Source: CAVPGP01 sp963718065
GTDB lineage: Bacteria; Actinomycetota; Thermoleophilia; Gaiellales; Gaiellaceae
Direction: 5' to 3'
NCBI GenBank assembly: GCA_963718065.1
Contig: CAVQYE010000014.1
Location: 62,001-126,000 of the forward strand
Length of the DNA: 64,000 nucleotides
A program made the translations under genes and the position numbers. Below the pieces are notes generated by a model, which saw only the letters and a list, made by a program, of their open reading frames with translations, was not told the origin of the DNA and searched no databases. This document shows positions 55,949-64,000 of this stretch, in pieces; the stretch's first letter is position 1, and every line of letters starts with the position of its first letter.

Positions 55949-57127
55949 TCAGCGGACGACGATCGACAGCGGCCCAGCGCCGCGCACCCGCCCGAGGCTC
56001 GGCCCCACGAGCGCGCCGTCGGCGCTGGAAAGAGCCCGCGCGCCGACTACCTGCAACACGACCGTGCCGCCGACGCGCCGGGCGACCACCAACCGGCCGC
56101 CGCCGAGTCGGCTCAGACCTACGATCCCCGTCGGTGACTCGATGATTCCCGGCTGTAGGAGACGCCCGGCCCCGAGGCGCACTCGCCAGATCCGGCTCGT
56201 CGTGACCGGAGGATCGGTGCGCTCGCCGACCGCGACCTCCGTCGCCGACAGCCACGCCAGCGAGGTCGGATGCACCTTCGGCTCGTACGGGCTGCAGAAC
56301 ACATGGCTCGCGCCGGCGATGACGACCCCGTCGGCCGACGCCCCGGCGAGCGCCGAGCCGGCCGGCGCGAACGCCACTGCAACCAGCGGCCCGAGAGAGC
56401 TGCACGGGAACTCCGGCGTCGAGAACTGCGTCACGGTCGGACGGATCACCCGGCGCGAGAGCCGGCCGAGGTCGTAGACAACCGCCCTCCCCCGCCCGCC
56501 GACGTACGCCACCGCCAGCGAGTCGGCGCGCCAGGACGGACGCACCGCGCGCACACCTCGCTCGACGAGCCGGTCGTGGTCCCCGTCGCCCTCGACGATC
56601 CGCAAATCCCGGCCGGCGACGTAGGCGATCTTCAGCGCATCGGGCGACCAGGCGATCGCACTCACGCGTCCGGGCGTACGCAGTGTCCAGGCGCGACGCC
56701 CATTCGGAGCCGTGACGACGAGCGAGCGGCCGACGCCGACAGCTGCGTAGAGCGCGTGCGGCGAGAGGTCGACCGCCTGAGCGCGCAGCCCTTCGATGCG
56801 CGCGCTGCCGGCCGAGAGCCACAAGCGGCCACCGACGACCAGCGCGATCCCGTGCGCGCCGGCCGGCGTCGACACGCCCTCCGGCACGGGCGAGCGCTCG
56901 CGCTGCGGCGACAGATCGACGCGGATCGTCCCGATCGCAGCCAGCGCCGCCGCGCCGAGCACGAAGACCGCAAGCGCCGCGGCGAACGCCACGACCAGCC
57001 TGCCGCGACCGCGTCCCGACGGCAGAGCGTCGAGCGCCGCCCGCCGCGCCCGGCCGCGCACGAGCTCGTCGGCCCCCGGCAGCGCGCCGAGCGCCGCCTC
57101 GAGGCGTGCCTCAAGCTCTTTCGACAC
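55949..57127 (-). CDS. Putative membrane anti-sigma-like protein with beta-propeller exterior
   Basis: 392 aa. Short cytoplasmic N-terminus (about 45 aa), one membrane helix (RLVVAFAAALAVFVLGAAALAAIGTI), then a large extracellular region with repeats like VSAIAWSPDALKIAYVAGRDLRIV and VRAVRPSWRADSLAVAYVGGRG, typical TolB/WD40-type blades. The GTG start lies 17 bases inside the ECF sigma gene. This topology and coupling suggest it controls that sigma factor in response to an external signal. No recognised anti-sigma motif is visible, so this is inferred from context. Confidence 0.7.
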   Translation of the reverse strand: MSKELEARLEAALGALPGADELVRGRARRAALDALPSGRGRGRLVVAFAAALAVFVLGAAALAAIGTIRVDLSPQRERSPVPEGVSTPAGAHGIALVVGGRLWLSAGSARIEGLRAQAVDLSPHALYAAVGVGRSLVVTAPNGRRAWTLRTPGRVSAIAWSPDALKIAYVAGRDLRIVEGDGDHDRLVERGVRAVRPSWRADSLAVAYVGGRGRAVVYDLGRLSRRVIRPTVTQFSTPEFPCSSLGPLVAVAFAPAGSALAGASADGVVIAGASHVFCSPYEPKVHPTSLAWLSATEVAVGERTDPPVTTSRIWRVRLGAGRLLQPGIIESPTGIVGLSRLGGGRLVVARRVGGTVVLQVVGARALSSADGALVGPSLGRVRGAGPLSIVVR

Positions 57128-57647
57128 CGTTCACCTCCAGCTCCTCGCGCAACTGCTCGAGCGCCCGCGCGAGTCTTGAGTGCACCGTTCCCTCGGGCAG
57201 ATCGAGGATCGACGCGATCGCCGCCGGCGCGAAGCCGAGCCCGTACCGCAGCACTACCACGACACGGCGCTGCAGCGGCAGCGTGGCGACGGCCTCGAGC
57301 AGCGCCTTGTCGCCGCCCTCGGCTCCCTGATCGGGATCGTGCCACTCGCGCTCGACGACCTCGCCGCCGACGAGACGCCGTTCGCTCCGGAGCAGGTCGA
57401 GCGAGCGGTTGACGACGATCCGGTGCAGCCACGGGGCGAACGGCCGCCGCTGGTCGAAACGTGAAAGCGCTGCGAAGGCCCGCTCGAACGCGTCCTGCGC
57501 CACGTCATCGGCCATCGCCCGCCTGCCGGTGATCGCGTAGGCCGCGCGCCAGGCGCCGGGCCAGTGCCGCTCGAAGAGCTCCGCGGCCGCCTCGCGGGAG
57601 CCGGCGCGGGCCGAGGCGACGAGATCGCCGTCCGATTGCGGGCGCAT
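57111..57647 (-). CDS. ECF RNA polymerase sigma factor
   Basis: 178 aa. Region 2: LFERHWPGAWRAAYAITGRRAMADDVAQDAFERAFAALSRF and PWLHRIVVNRSLDLLRSERR. Region 4: LPLQRRVVVVLRYGLGFAPAAIASILDLPEGTVHSRLARALEQL. It should direct transcription of an extracytoplasmic-stress regulon together with the overlapping propeller protein. Subgroup not assigned. Confidence 0.93.
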   Translation of the reverse strand: MRPQSDGDLVASARAGSREAAAELFERHWPGAWRAAYAITGRRAMADDVAQDAFERAFAALSRFDQRRPFAPWLHRIVVNRSLDLLRSERRLVGGEVVEREWHDPDQGAEGGDKALLEAVATLPLQRRVVVVLRYGLGFAPAAIASILDLPEGTVHSRLARALEQLREELEVNGVERA

Positions 57648-57707
57648 GGACACGATTGTGCTACGCCCGAAGGTTCCGTTTCCGTCCCGGGCGTCAACAA
57701 TGTGCAC

Positions 57708-58073
57708 ATGAGACTCGTACTGGCGGCGCTCGTGGCGTCGGCCCTGGCCGCCTGCGGCGCGACCGCGAGCGGCACCACAGTCAAAAGCGGCCTCCGCGGC
57801 ACGTTTTCGATCGGCCCCACGCAACCGGTCTGCGAGAAGGGGACCGACTGCAACGGGCCGGCACGACACGCGAAGCTCTACTTCACCCGCGCCGGCAGGA
57901 CGAAGAGCGCTCTGACCGACTCGAAGGGCGCCTATCGCGTCACGCTCGCGCCCGGCTGGTACGGCGTGCGGACGAGCGTCGGGATCCGGCGAGTGCCGAC
58001 GCCGGCGCGCGTCCGGGTCATCGCAGGGCGCTACCGGCTCGTCAACTTCGCGGCCGACACCGGCATCCGCTAG
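57708..58073 (+). CDS. Small predicted lipoprotein, unknown function
   Basis: 121 aa. Signal with lipobox LAAC (residues about 13-16). The mature part has a compact beta-rich pattern (KLYFTRAGRTKSALTDSKGAYRVTLAPGWYGVRTSVGI) reminiscent of carboxypeptidase-regulatory or transthyretin-like folds. No ortholog recognised. Divergent from the sigma gene with 60 bases between starts. Confidence 0.65.
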   Translation: MRLVLAALVASALAACGATASGTTVKSGLRGTFSIGPTQPVCEKGTDCNGPARHAKLYFTRAGRTKSALTDSKGAYRVTLAPGWYGVRTSVGIRRVPTPARVRVIAGRYRLVNFAADTGIR

Positions 58074-58085
58074 ACGCCTAGCCCG

Positions 58086-60530
58086 CTAGACGACGATGTT
58101 GACGAGCTTGCCCGGGACGACGATCTCGCGGCGGATCGGCTTCCCGTTCACGAACTCCTGGATGCGCGGTGACTGCTTCGCGAGCGCGACCAGCTCGTCC
58201 TGAGACGCCGAGGCGGGCGCCTCGATCCGGTCGCGCACCTTGCCGTTCACCTGCAGCACGAGCTCGAACGTGTCGCGCTGGAGCTGCGACTCGTCGACCT
58301 GCGGCCACGGCTCGAGCCACAGCCGCTCGCGGCCCAGGCGCTCCCAGAGCTCCTCCGCCACATGCGGGGCGTACGGCTGGATCAGCGAAACGGCAGTCTC
58401 GGCGGCGAAGCGCGCATCCGGGGCGGCCGGGTCCGGCGCCAGCTCGTTGACGAGCTCCATGACGGCGGAGATCGGCGTGTTGAACACCTCGCGCCTGCCG
58501 ATGTCGTCGGTCACCCTGGCGATCGTCTCGTGTGCCTTCCTCGTCAGCGCGCCCGCTTCACCGTCGCGTGCCTCGGCCTCGGCGACCTCGTTGACGATCC
58601 GCCACAGCCGGCGCACGAACCGCGTCATGCCCTCGAGGCCCGATTCGGTGAAGTCCATGTCCTGGTCGGCGGGCGCGATGAAGAGCGAGTAGAGACGCGT
58701 CGGATCGGCGCCGTACTCGTCGACGAACTGATCCGGCCCGAGCACATTCCCCTTCGACTTCGACATCTTGGTGCCGCCCAGCTGGACCCAGCCGTTGCCG
58801 TGGAAGCGAACGAAGGGCTCGCGGAAGCCGATCAGGTCGAGGTCGTTCAGCGCCTTCATGTAGAAGCGCGCGTAGATCATGTGCACCGTCGCGTGGTCGA
58901 CGCCGCCCTGGTAGATGTCGACCGGGCCCCAGTAGTCGGCGATCTCCCGGTCGTACGGCGCCTCGGTGTTCGCTGGGTCGCAGTAGCGCAGGAAGTACCA
59001 CGACGAGTCGACGAAGGTGTCCATCGTGTCGACCTCGCGGTGCGCGGGCTTGCCGCACTTGGGGCAGTCGACGTTCACCCACTCCTCCGCGGACGCCAGC
59101 GGCGCCTGCCCCTTCGGGCGGTAGTCGTCGATGTCGGGGAGCAGCACGGGCAGCTGGTCGTCCGGGACAGCGACGGTCCCGCAGTCCTCGCAGTAGACGA
59201 TCGGGATCGGGCAGCCCCAGTAGCGCTGGCGCGAGAAGCCCCAGTCGCGGAGGCGGAAGTTGACGGCGGGCTTGCCGCGTCCGCGCTCGTCGAGCCACTC
59301 GACGATCGCGCGCTTCGCCTCGGGCGCCGGCAGGCCGGTGAACTGCGCCGAGTCGACCAGCACCTCGTTCTCGGTGTGAGGTGAGAAGACCTCCCCCTCG
59401 GGCGCCTCGCCGCCGGCGGGCATGACGACTGTCTTCACCGGCAGGCCGAACGTCTGCGCGAACTGGAAGTCACGCTCGTCGTGTGCCGGCACGGACATGA
59501 TCGCGCCCGTCCCGTAGTCCATCAGGACGTAGTCGGCGATCCAGATCGGCAGCGGCGCGTCGTTGACCGGGTTCGTCGCGTAGAAGCCGGTGAAGACGCC
59601 GCTCTTCGCGTCGGACGCGGCGCGCTCCTCGCCGCGCTTGGCCGCGGCGATGCGGACGTAGTCGCGGATCTCGTCGCCGCTCGGGGAGCGGGCGGCCAGC
59701 TCCTCGACGAGCGGGTGCTCCGGGGCGAGCACGAAGAACGTCGAGCCATAGAGCGTGTCGGGACGCGTCGTGAAGACCGGCACGTCGACGTCCAGCTCCT
59801 CGATCCGGAACAGGACGTCTGCGCCTTCGGAGCGCCCGATCCAGTGGCGCTGCGCCGCCATGACCCGCTCCGGCCAGTCCAGCCCCTCGAAGCTCAGCAG
59901 CTCGTCGGCGTACGCGGTCGTCTTGAAGAACCACTGCTCGAGGTTCCGCGCCTCGACGACCGAGCCGCAACGCTTGCAGCGGCCGTCCTGCACCTGCTCG
60001 TTCGCGAGCACTGTCTGATCCTTCGGACACCACTTGACGATCGAGGCCTTGCGATACGAGAGCCCGGCCTCGTACAGGCGAAGGAAGAGCCACTGGTTCC
60101 AGCGGATGTACTCCGGCTCGTGCGACGAGACCTCGCGCGGCCAGTCGATCGCCCAGCCGACGCGCTTCATGGTCTGCCGAATCGTGCGGATGTTCCGCTC
60201 GACGATGTCGCGCGGATGGCCGCCCTCGCTGATCGCCGCGTTCTCGGCGGGCAGGCCGAACGAGTCGAAGCCCATCGGTCGCAGGACCTCCCAGCCGTTG
60301 CGCCGGTAGAAGTGCGCGCGCACGTCGCCGAGCGTGTAGACCAGCATGTGGCCCATGTGCAGCGTCCCGCTCGGGTACGGGAGCATCTCGAGGATGTAGC
60401 GCTTCTTCCGGTTCCGCGTTTCGCCGGGAGCCGGGTTCTGGACCTCGAAGGCGCGCTCGTCGTCCCAGACCTGCTGCCAGCGCCGCTCGATTTCGTGTGG
60501 CTCGTACTTGTCCATGTCGGTCCTGTTCAT
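58086..60530 (-). CDS. leuS: Leucyl-tRNA synthetase
   Basis: 814 aa, full length. Class Ia synthetase: HIGH-type PYPSGTLHMGHM near residue 51 and KMSKS in LGGTKMSKSKGN near 575. CP1 editing domain with the T-rich motif FTTRPDTLYGSTFF and GTGAIMSVPAHDERD. Zinc-type Cys in RCKRCGS and CEDCGT/CPKCGK. ATG at 60530 (or a Met five codons later). A terminator-containing leader precedes it. Confidence 0.97.
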   Translation of the reverse strand: MNRTDMDKYEPHEIERRWQQVWDDERAFEVQNPAPGETRNRKKRYILEMLPYPSGTLHMGHMLVYTLGDVRAHFYRRNGWEVLRPMGFDSFGLPAENAAISEGGHPRDIVERNIRTIRQTMKRVGWAIDWPREVSSHEPEYIRWNQWLFLRLYEAGLSYRKASIVKWCPKDQTVLANEQVQDGRCKRCGSVVEARNLEQWFFKTTAYADELLSFEGLDWPERVMAAQRHWIGRSEGADVLFRIEELDVDVPVFTTRPDTLYGSTFFVLAPEHPLVEELAARSPSGDEIRDYVRIAAAKRGEERAASDAKSGVFTGFYATNPVNDAPLPIWIADYVLMDYGTGAIMSVPAHDERDFQFAQTFGLPVKTVVMPAGGEAPEGEVFSPHTENEVLVDSAQFTGLPAPEAKRAIVEWLDERGRGKPAVNFRLRDWGFSRQRYWGCPIPIVYCEDCGTVAVPDDQLPVLLPDIDDYRPKGQAPLASAEEWVNVDCPKCGKPAHREVDTMDTFVDSSWYFLRYCDPANTEAPYDREIADYWGPVDIYQGGVDHATVHMIYARFYMKALNDLDLIGFREPFVRFHGNGWVQLGGTKMSKSKGNVLGPDQFVDEYGADPTRLYSLFIAPADQDMDFTESGLEGMTRFVRRLWRIVNEVAEAEARDGEAGALTRKAHETIARVTDDIGRREVFNTPISAVMELVNELAPDPAAPDARFAAETAVSLIQPYAPHVAEELWERLGRERLWLEPWPQVDESQLQRDTFELVLQVNGKVRDRIEAPASASQDELVALAKQSPRIQEFVNGKPIRREIVVPGKLVNIVV

Positions 60531-60554
60531 TCGATCCGCTCGTCGTTTTCGATC

Positions 60555-60665
60555 TCAGAGACGAAAAAGCCTCTCAGATGAGAGGCCAGGGGAAGCTGTG
60601 ACGCGCCGGTCTCGACCGGGCGCGCTGGCTTCCTGCGCTAGTGAAGAAGCTCCCGCATTGACCAT
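60555..60665 (-). promoter_or_regulatory. leuS 5' leader with intrinsic terminator; possible attenuator
   Basis: Between leuS and the divergent cupin gene. On the minus strand, GCCTCTC-ATCT-GAGAGGC is followed by TTTTT, an ideal intrinsic terminator at 60564-60586 that cannot belong to an upstream gene because none reads into it. Before it lies a long stem around CGCGC-CGGTC (60602-60624), bracketed by GGAAGC and GCTTCC. GCTTC further upstream could pair with the same GGAAGC, allowing alternative folding. A 36-codon frame (ATG at 60665) runs through the terminator. I do not see a T-box consensus (GGTGGNACCGCG). Confidence 0.7.
60564..60586 (-). terminator. Intrinsic terminator in the leuS leader
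   Basis: 7-bp GC-rich stem, 4-base loop and five T residues on the minus strand, 34 bases before the leuS ATG. It is the only terminator in the window with a proper T-run. Confidence 0.8.
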
Positions 60666-60716
60666 GACTTTAGCAAGGGCGTAGCCTCGCGTCCTCGTCC
60701 GCGAAGGAGGAATCTG

Positions 60717-61112
60717 ATGGCGAACTACACGGTCGTGAACCTCGGCGAGGTGGAGAACCAGGGGGTGAAGTTCGGCTTCGACGAGGGCGACCTGCAGCTC
60801 CGGATGGCGCGCGTGCCGATCGAGGCGCAGAGCTCCGGGCTCAGCCTGGTGAGACTCGGGCCCGGCTTCCGGGCGCCGTTCGGGCACAGCCACAACACGC
60901 AAGAGGAGATCTACATCTGCATCGAGGGCAGCGGCCGGATGAACGTCGACGGCGACGTGATCGAGTTGACGCCCTTGACGGCAGTCCGCGTCGCCCCGGC
61001 CGGGATGCGCGCCTACGAGGGCGGCCCGGAGGGCGCGACGCTGCTGGCGATCGGCGCCCCGAGCACGGGGCCGGGCGACGGCAACACCGAGCCCGGCTGG
61101 TGGGGCGGGTAG
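60717..61112 (+). CDS. Cupin-domain protein
   Basis: 131 aa. Cupin motif 1 FRAPFGHSHNTQEEIYICIEGSG (His, His, Glu) and motif 2 VAPAGMRAYEGG (its His is lacking). It probably binds a metal weakly or serves as a small-molecule-binding fold. AAGGAGG at a good distance from the ATG, one of the few clear Shine-Dalgarno sites in the window. Divergent from leuS. Confidence 0.82.
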   Translation: MANYTVVNLGEVENQGVKFGFDEGDLQLRMARVPIEAQSSGLSLVRLGPGFRAPFGHSHNTQEEIYICIEGSGRMNVDGDVIELTPLTAVRVAPAGMRAYEGGPEGATLLAIGAPSTGPGDGNTEPGWWGG

Positions 61113-61159
61113 GCGCGGCCGCGGCCGGGCGGTGGGCGGCGCGCGTTACTTCACGTCTG

Positions 61160-61231
61160 CTCTTTCGCGCGTGCGCGGGCGCGCGCGTATGCGCGGGGAC
61201 CGTCCCTAGCCCCCACCCACCCGGGGACCGA
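61160..61231. repeat. Alternating GC/purine-pyrimidine tract and C-rich repeat before lysA
   Basis: A GCGCGTGCGCGGGCGCGCGCG-like alternating tract (about 61168-61196) is followed by GGGGACCGTCCC, then CCCCCACCCACCC and GGGGACCG. The C-rich part (CCCCCACCCACCC then GGGG) also occurs near 38300-38320 in the gap before the tail-protein genes. No gene. Confidence 0.5.
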
Positions 61232-61247
61232 AAGTACCGCGTTCGGG

Positions 61248-61259
61248 CGCACGTGTCTG
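61248..61259 (-). repeat. Dispersed 12-mer upstream of lysA
   Basis: Exact copy (CGCACGTGTCTG on the plus strand), 43 bases before the lysA ATG. Confidence 0.5.
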
Positions 61260-61302
61260 CAACTTTTCCGTGACGATTGCGCGCGGTCGGCAGAATCCCG
61301 GG

Positions 61303-62574
61303 ATGTCCGACGTCCTTTTCGACCTGCTTCCCGACTCGGCGCGCCTCGAGGGCGGCTCGCTGGCGCTCGGCGGTGTCGAGGCGACCGAGCTCGCCGGCGA
61401 GTACGGGACACCGCTCCTCGTCCTCTGCGAATCGACCATCCGTGGGCTGGCCCGCGCGTACCGGGAAGCGGCGCCGGACGCGCTCGTCGTCTACGGGACG
61501 AAGGCGCTGCCGTCGGTCGCGCTCCTTCGGCTCTTCGCCGAGGAGGGGCTCGGCGCCGACGTCTCGACGCTCGGCGAGCTCGCCTTCGCGCGCCGTGCTG
61601 GCATCGCGGGGGAGCGGCTCGTCGTGCACGGCAACAACAAGTCGGACGAGGAGCTCGACGCAGCTGCTGTGGCGGGCGCCCTCGTGGTCGTCGACGCGCT
61701 CGACGAGGTCGACCGCGCGGTGGCCGCGGGCGTCCAGCGCACGCTGGTCCGCGTGACGCCCGGGATCGAGGCCGACACGCATGAGGCGATCCGCACCGCG
61801 CACCACGGCTCGAAGTTCGGGATGCCGCCGGCGGACGCCATCGTCGCGATCGAGCGCCTGCGCGACGCCGGCCTCCAGGTGCTCGGCCTGCACGTCCACA
61901 TCGGCTCGCAGCTGCTGCACCTGCGCGCGGCTTCGATGACCGTCGAATGGCTCTCGCTCTTCTCGGCGCGCTGCCGCGCGCAGATCGACTGGGCGCCCGA
62001 GCTGATCGACCTCGGCGGCGGCCTCGGCGTGCGCCACGTCCAGGAGGAAAGGCCGCCCCTGATCGGCCAGTTCGTCCGGGAGCTTGTCGGCGAGATCGAG
62101 CGCTCATGGTCGCTGCAGGACCTGCCCCGGCCACGGCTCATCCTCGAGCCCGGGCGCTCGCTCGTCAGCCGGGCGGGCGTCACGCTCTATCGCGTCGGAT
62201 CGGTCAAGCGCGCCAGCGAGTCGACCACCTACGTCGCCGTCGACGGGGGCATGTCCGACAATCCGCGGCCCGCGATCTACGGCGCGCGGTACACCGCCCT
62301 GCTCGCCAACCGGGCCGGCGAGCCGCCCAGCGGCGCGTACACGGTTGCCGGCAAGCACTGCGAGTCGGGAGACGTCCTGATCGACCGCGTCGAGCTGCCG
62401 GAGCCCCGCCGCGGCGACCTGCTCGCGATCCCGGCGACGGGCGGCTACACGCTGGCGATGGCCTCGAACTACAACGCCTCGCCCCGGCCGGCGGCGATCC
62501 TCGTCGCGGACGGCAAGGCACGGCTCATCCGCCGTCGCGAGACGATCGACGATCTGCTCGCGCTCGAGGAGTAG
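61303..62574 (+). CDS. lysA: Diaminopimelate decarboxylase
   Basis: 423 aa. PLP enzyme making L-lysine from meso-diaminopimelate. PLP Lys in LVVYGTKALPSVALLRL, substrate/PLP motifs GLHVHIGSQ, LDLGGGLGV-like DLGGGLGV, EPGRSLVSRAG, and the C-terminal CESGD-motif HCESGDVL with YTLAMASNYN. Start ATG at 61303; an in-frame upstream ATG at 61270 would add non-conserved residues. Convergent with fbiC. Confidence 0.93.
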   Translation: MSDVLFDLLPDSARLEGGSLALGGVEATELAGEYGTPLLVLCESTIRGLARAYREAAPDALVVYGTKALPSVALLRLFAEEGLGADVSTLGELAFARRAGIAGERLVVHGNNKSDEELDAAAVAGALVVVDALDEVDRAVAAGVQRTLVRVTPGIEADTHEAIRTAHHGSKFGMPPADAIVAIERLRDAGLQVLGLHVHIGSQLLHLRAASMTVEWLSLFSARCRAQIDWAPELIDLGGGLGVRHVQEERPPLIGQFVRELVGEIERSWSLQDLPRPRLILEPGRSLVSRAGVTLYRVGSVKRASESTTYVAVDGGMSDNPRPAIYGARYTALLANRAGEPPSGAYTVAGKHCESGDVLIDRVELPEPRRGDLLAIPATGGYTLAMASNYNASPRPAAILVADGKARLIRRRETIDDLLALEE

Positions 62575-62580
62575 ACGGCC

Positions 62581-64000
62581 CTAGCGCGCCGCCGGCCGCA
62601 AGCCGGGGCGCACGAGCTTGGGCGGTGCGCTTCGAGCGCAGCCTCGTTGACGTGCGGGTTCAGCGGCTCGAGGCACGGCGGGGCGCCGAACGACGCGCTC
62701 GACCCGCTCGGCCGGCAGCGTCGTCGTACAGCGTCGTCCGCTGGCGCGGCACCCGCCCGGCGGAGCGGATCAGCGCCTCCATCCGCTCGGGCGACATCTC
62801 CTGTCCGAACGAGGCGCCGGCAGCGCGCGAGATCGACTCGTTCATCAGCGTCCCGCCGAGGTCGTTCACGCCGGCCCGGAGCGCGGCCTCGACGCCTTCC
62901 GGGCCCGCCTTCACCCACGACACCTGGACGTTCTCGATCCACGGGTGCAGCGCGAGCCGGCCGACGGCGTGCATCAGCAGCATCTCGCCGAACGTCGGCC
63001 CCTGGCGCGCGCGGCCCTCTCAGGTAGATCGGCGCCTCCATGTGGATGAACGGCAGCGGCACGAACTCCGTGAAGCCGCCCGTCCGCCGCTGCTGCTCGC
63101 GCACCGCAAGCAGGTGCCGCGCCCAGTTGACCGGCCCGTCGACGTGCCCGAACATGATCGTGTTGTTCGAGCGCAGACCGACCGCGGTGCGCCGCGTCGT
63201 GCACGTCGAGCCACTGCGCGGTCGTCATCTTGTCGGGGCAGATGACGCGGCGGACCTCGTCGTCGAGCACCTCGGCCGCCGTCCCCGGCAGCGACGCGAG
63301 CCCCGCGTCGCGCAGCCGCTCCAGGTAGACGCGAGCGGCAGGTCGAGCGTCGCCGCGCCCTGCCAGATCTCGAGCGCGCTGAAGGCGTGCACGTGCATCT
63401 CAGGCACCGCGTCCTTGACGGCGCGGACGACCGAGAGGTAGTAGTCGCCGTCGAAGGCCGGGTGGATTCCGCCCTGCAGGCAGATCTCCGTCGCGCCGCG
63501 CTCCCATGCCTCGACGACGCGCCGCGCGATCTCCTCGTGCGGCACGAGGTAGGGCGCGCCGCGCAGGTTCGCGGCGAGCTTGCCCTTCGAGAAAGCGCAG
63601 AAGCCGCAGCGGAAGTAGCAGACGTTCGTGTACTGGATGTTCCGCGTCACGACGTAGGTGACGGTGTCGCCGTTGACCTCGCGCCGCAGCCGGTCGGCCG
63701 CCGCGAAGACGCGCTCGCGCTCGGTCGCCGCGCGCTCGGAAGAGGCGCACGAGCTCGTCCTCGCCGAGCTCGTCGTGCGTGTCCACCGGCAGCGCGTCGC
63801 GCGGAGACGAACGGCACACCCAGGTCTCGCCGGGCGACCAGGCGTCCTCGCGCGCGAGCCCCAGCGAGTCGGACGCGCGCAGGACCGCGGCATCACCGCA
63901 GGGTCGATCCACGCGCCGTCGATGTAGCCCGGATAGACGGTGAGCCGCGGGACGAGCTCGAGGCCGCGGCTCTCGGTCGCCCGCGCGCAGCAGCTCCAGC
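62581..64000 (-). CDS. fbiC: FO synthase FbiC (CofG-CofH), C-terminal part (frameshifted here)
   Basis: It makes 7,8-didemethyl-8-hydroxy-5-deazariboflavin, the chromophore of F420. The window holds the end of the CofG-like half (PRLTVYPGYIDGAWIDP) and the complete CofH half: radical SAM C-x3-C-x2-C in VCYFRCGFCAFSKG, EICLQGGIHPAFDGDYYL, MFGHVDGPVNWARHLL, FTEFVPLPFIHMEAPIYL, and GGTLMNESISRAAGA. The 5' end lies beyond the window. Several single-base insertions break the frame, one near 63985 (extra G). Confidence 0.9.

Noticed and set aside
60555..60716. T-box riboswitch upstream of leuS
   Set aside because: The terminator is present, but the GGTGGNACCGCG-type sequence is not seen. Kept only as an unclassified leader.

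Overview
This is about 64 kb of GC-rich DNA (roughly 70% GC, very strong third-position GC bias). The gene content points to Actinomycetota, most likely class Thermoleophilia (a Gaiellales-like lineage). The grounds are an F420 pathway gene (fbiC), a pyrophosphate-type phosphofructokinase, a zinc-ribbon/cyclase/AAA/TPR giant regulator, many GTG and TTG starts, and -10 boxes sitting 6-8 bases before start codons. The class assignment is inference; no rRNA is present.

Layout. 0-10 kb: the end of a zinc-finger anti-sigma gene, then a leftward run of lytic transglycosylase, coaE, rpsA, a large secreted nuclease and polA. 10-14 kb: two GNAT acetyltransferases, a LarA-like protein, a palindrome-rich 0.5 kb gap and a cupin. 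13.8-18 kb: a branched-chain amino acid ABC transporter (livF-G-M-H) without its binding protein, then tRNA-Leu(CAA). 18-26 kb: a secreted clan GH-A-like glycosidase, a stand-alone LanC-like protein, the cyclase/ATPase/TPR regulator and pfkA. 26-34 kb: two membrane glycosyltransferases, a DyP-like secreted protein, a lipoprotein, a membrane spermidine-synthase-like protein and an IGPS-like protein. 34-38 kb: deoC with two overlapping aldehyde dehydrogenase genes. 38-39 kb: an orphan contractile-tail tube-like protein and its partner. 39-60 kb: a long leftward housekeeping block (leuS, ECF sigma and putative anti-sigma, comEA-comEC-holA, murJ-lepA-hemW-hrcA-dnaJ-prmA-mtaB-HIT-yqeY-phoH-ybeY-dgkA/PAP2-cdd-era), with rpsT on the opposite strand. 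60-64 kb: a cupin, lysA and a partial fbiC.

Four whole-window patterns stand out. (1) A 168-bp element with inverted ends occurs three times, plus one divergent partial copy. Its CTAG ends supply stop codons for four flanking genes, and its core has a hairpin whose loop varies while its stem is kept. (2) About ten genes carry a TANNNT box 6-8 bases before the start codon and no evident Shine-Dalgarno sequence, which suggests leaderless mRNAs. (3) Many consecutive genes overlap as NTGA, including TTG and probably CTG starts. (4) Frameshifts cluster in a dozen genes, including essential polA, and every one I resolved is explained by extra single bases. This looks like uncorrected sequencing insertions, not gene decay, so those genes are annotated here as full-length loci with a warning.

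The leuS gene has a leader containing a canonical intrinsic terminator between divergent genes, which suggests transcription attenuation. I found no CRISPR array, complete prophage, rRNA or complete insertion sequence.
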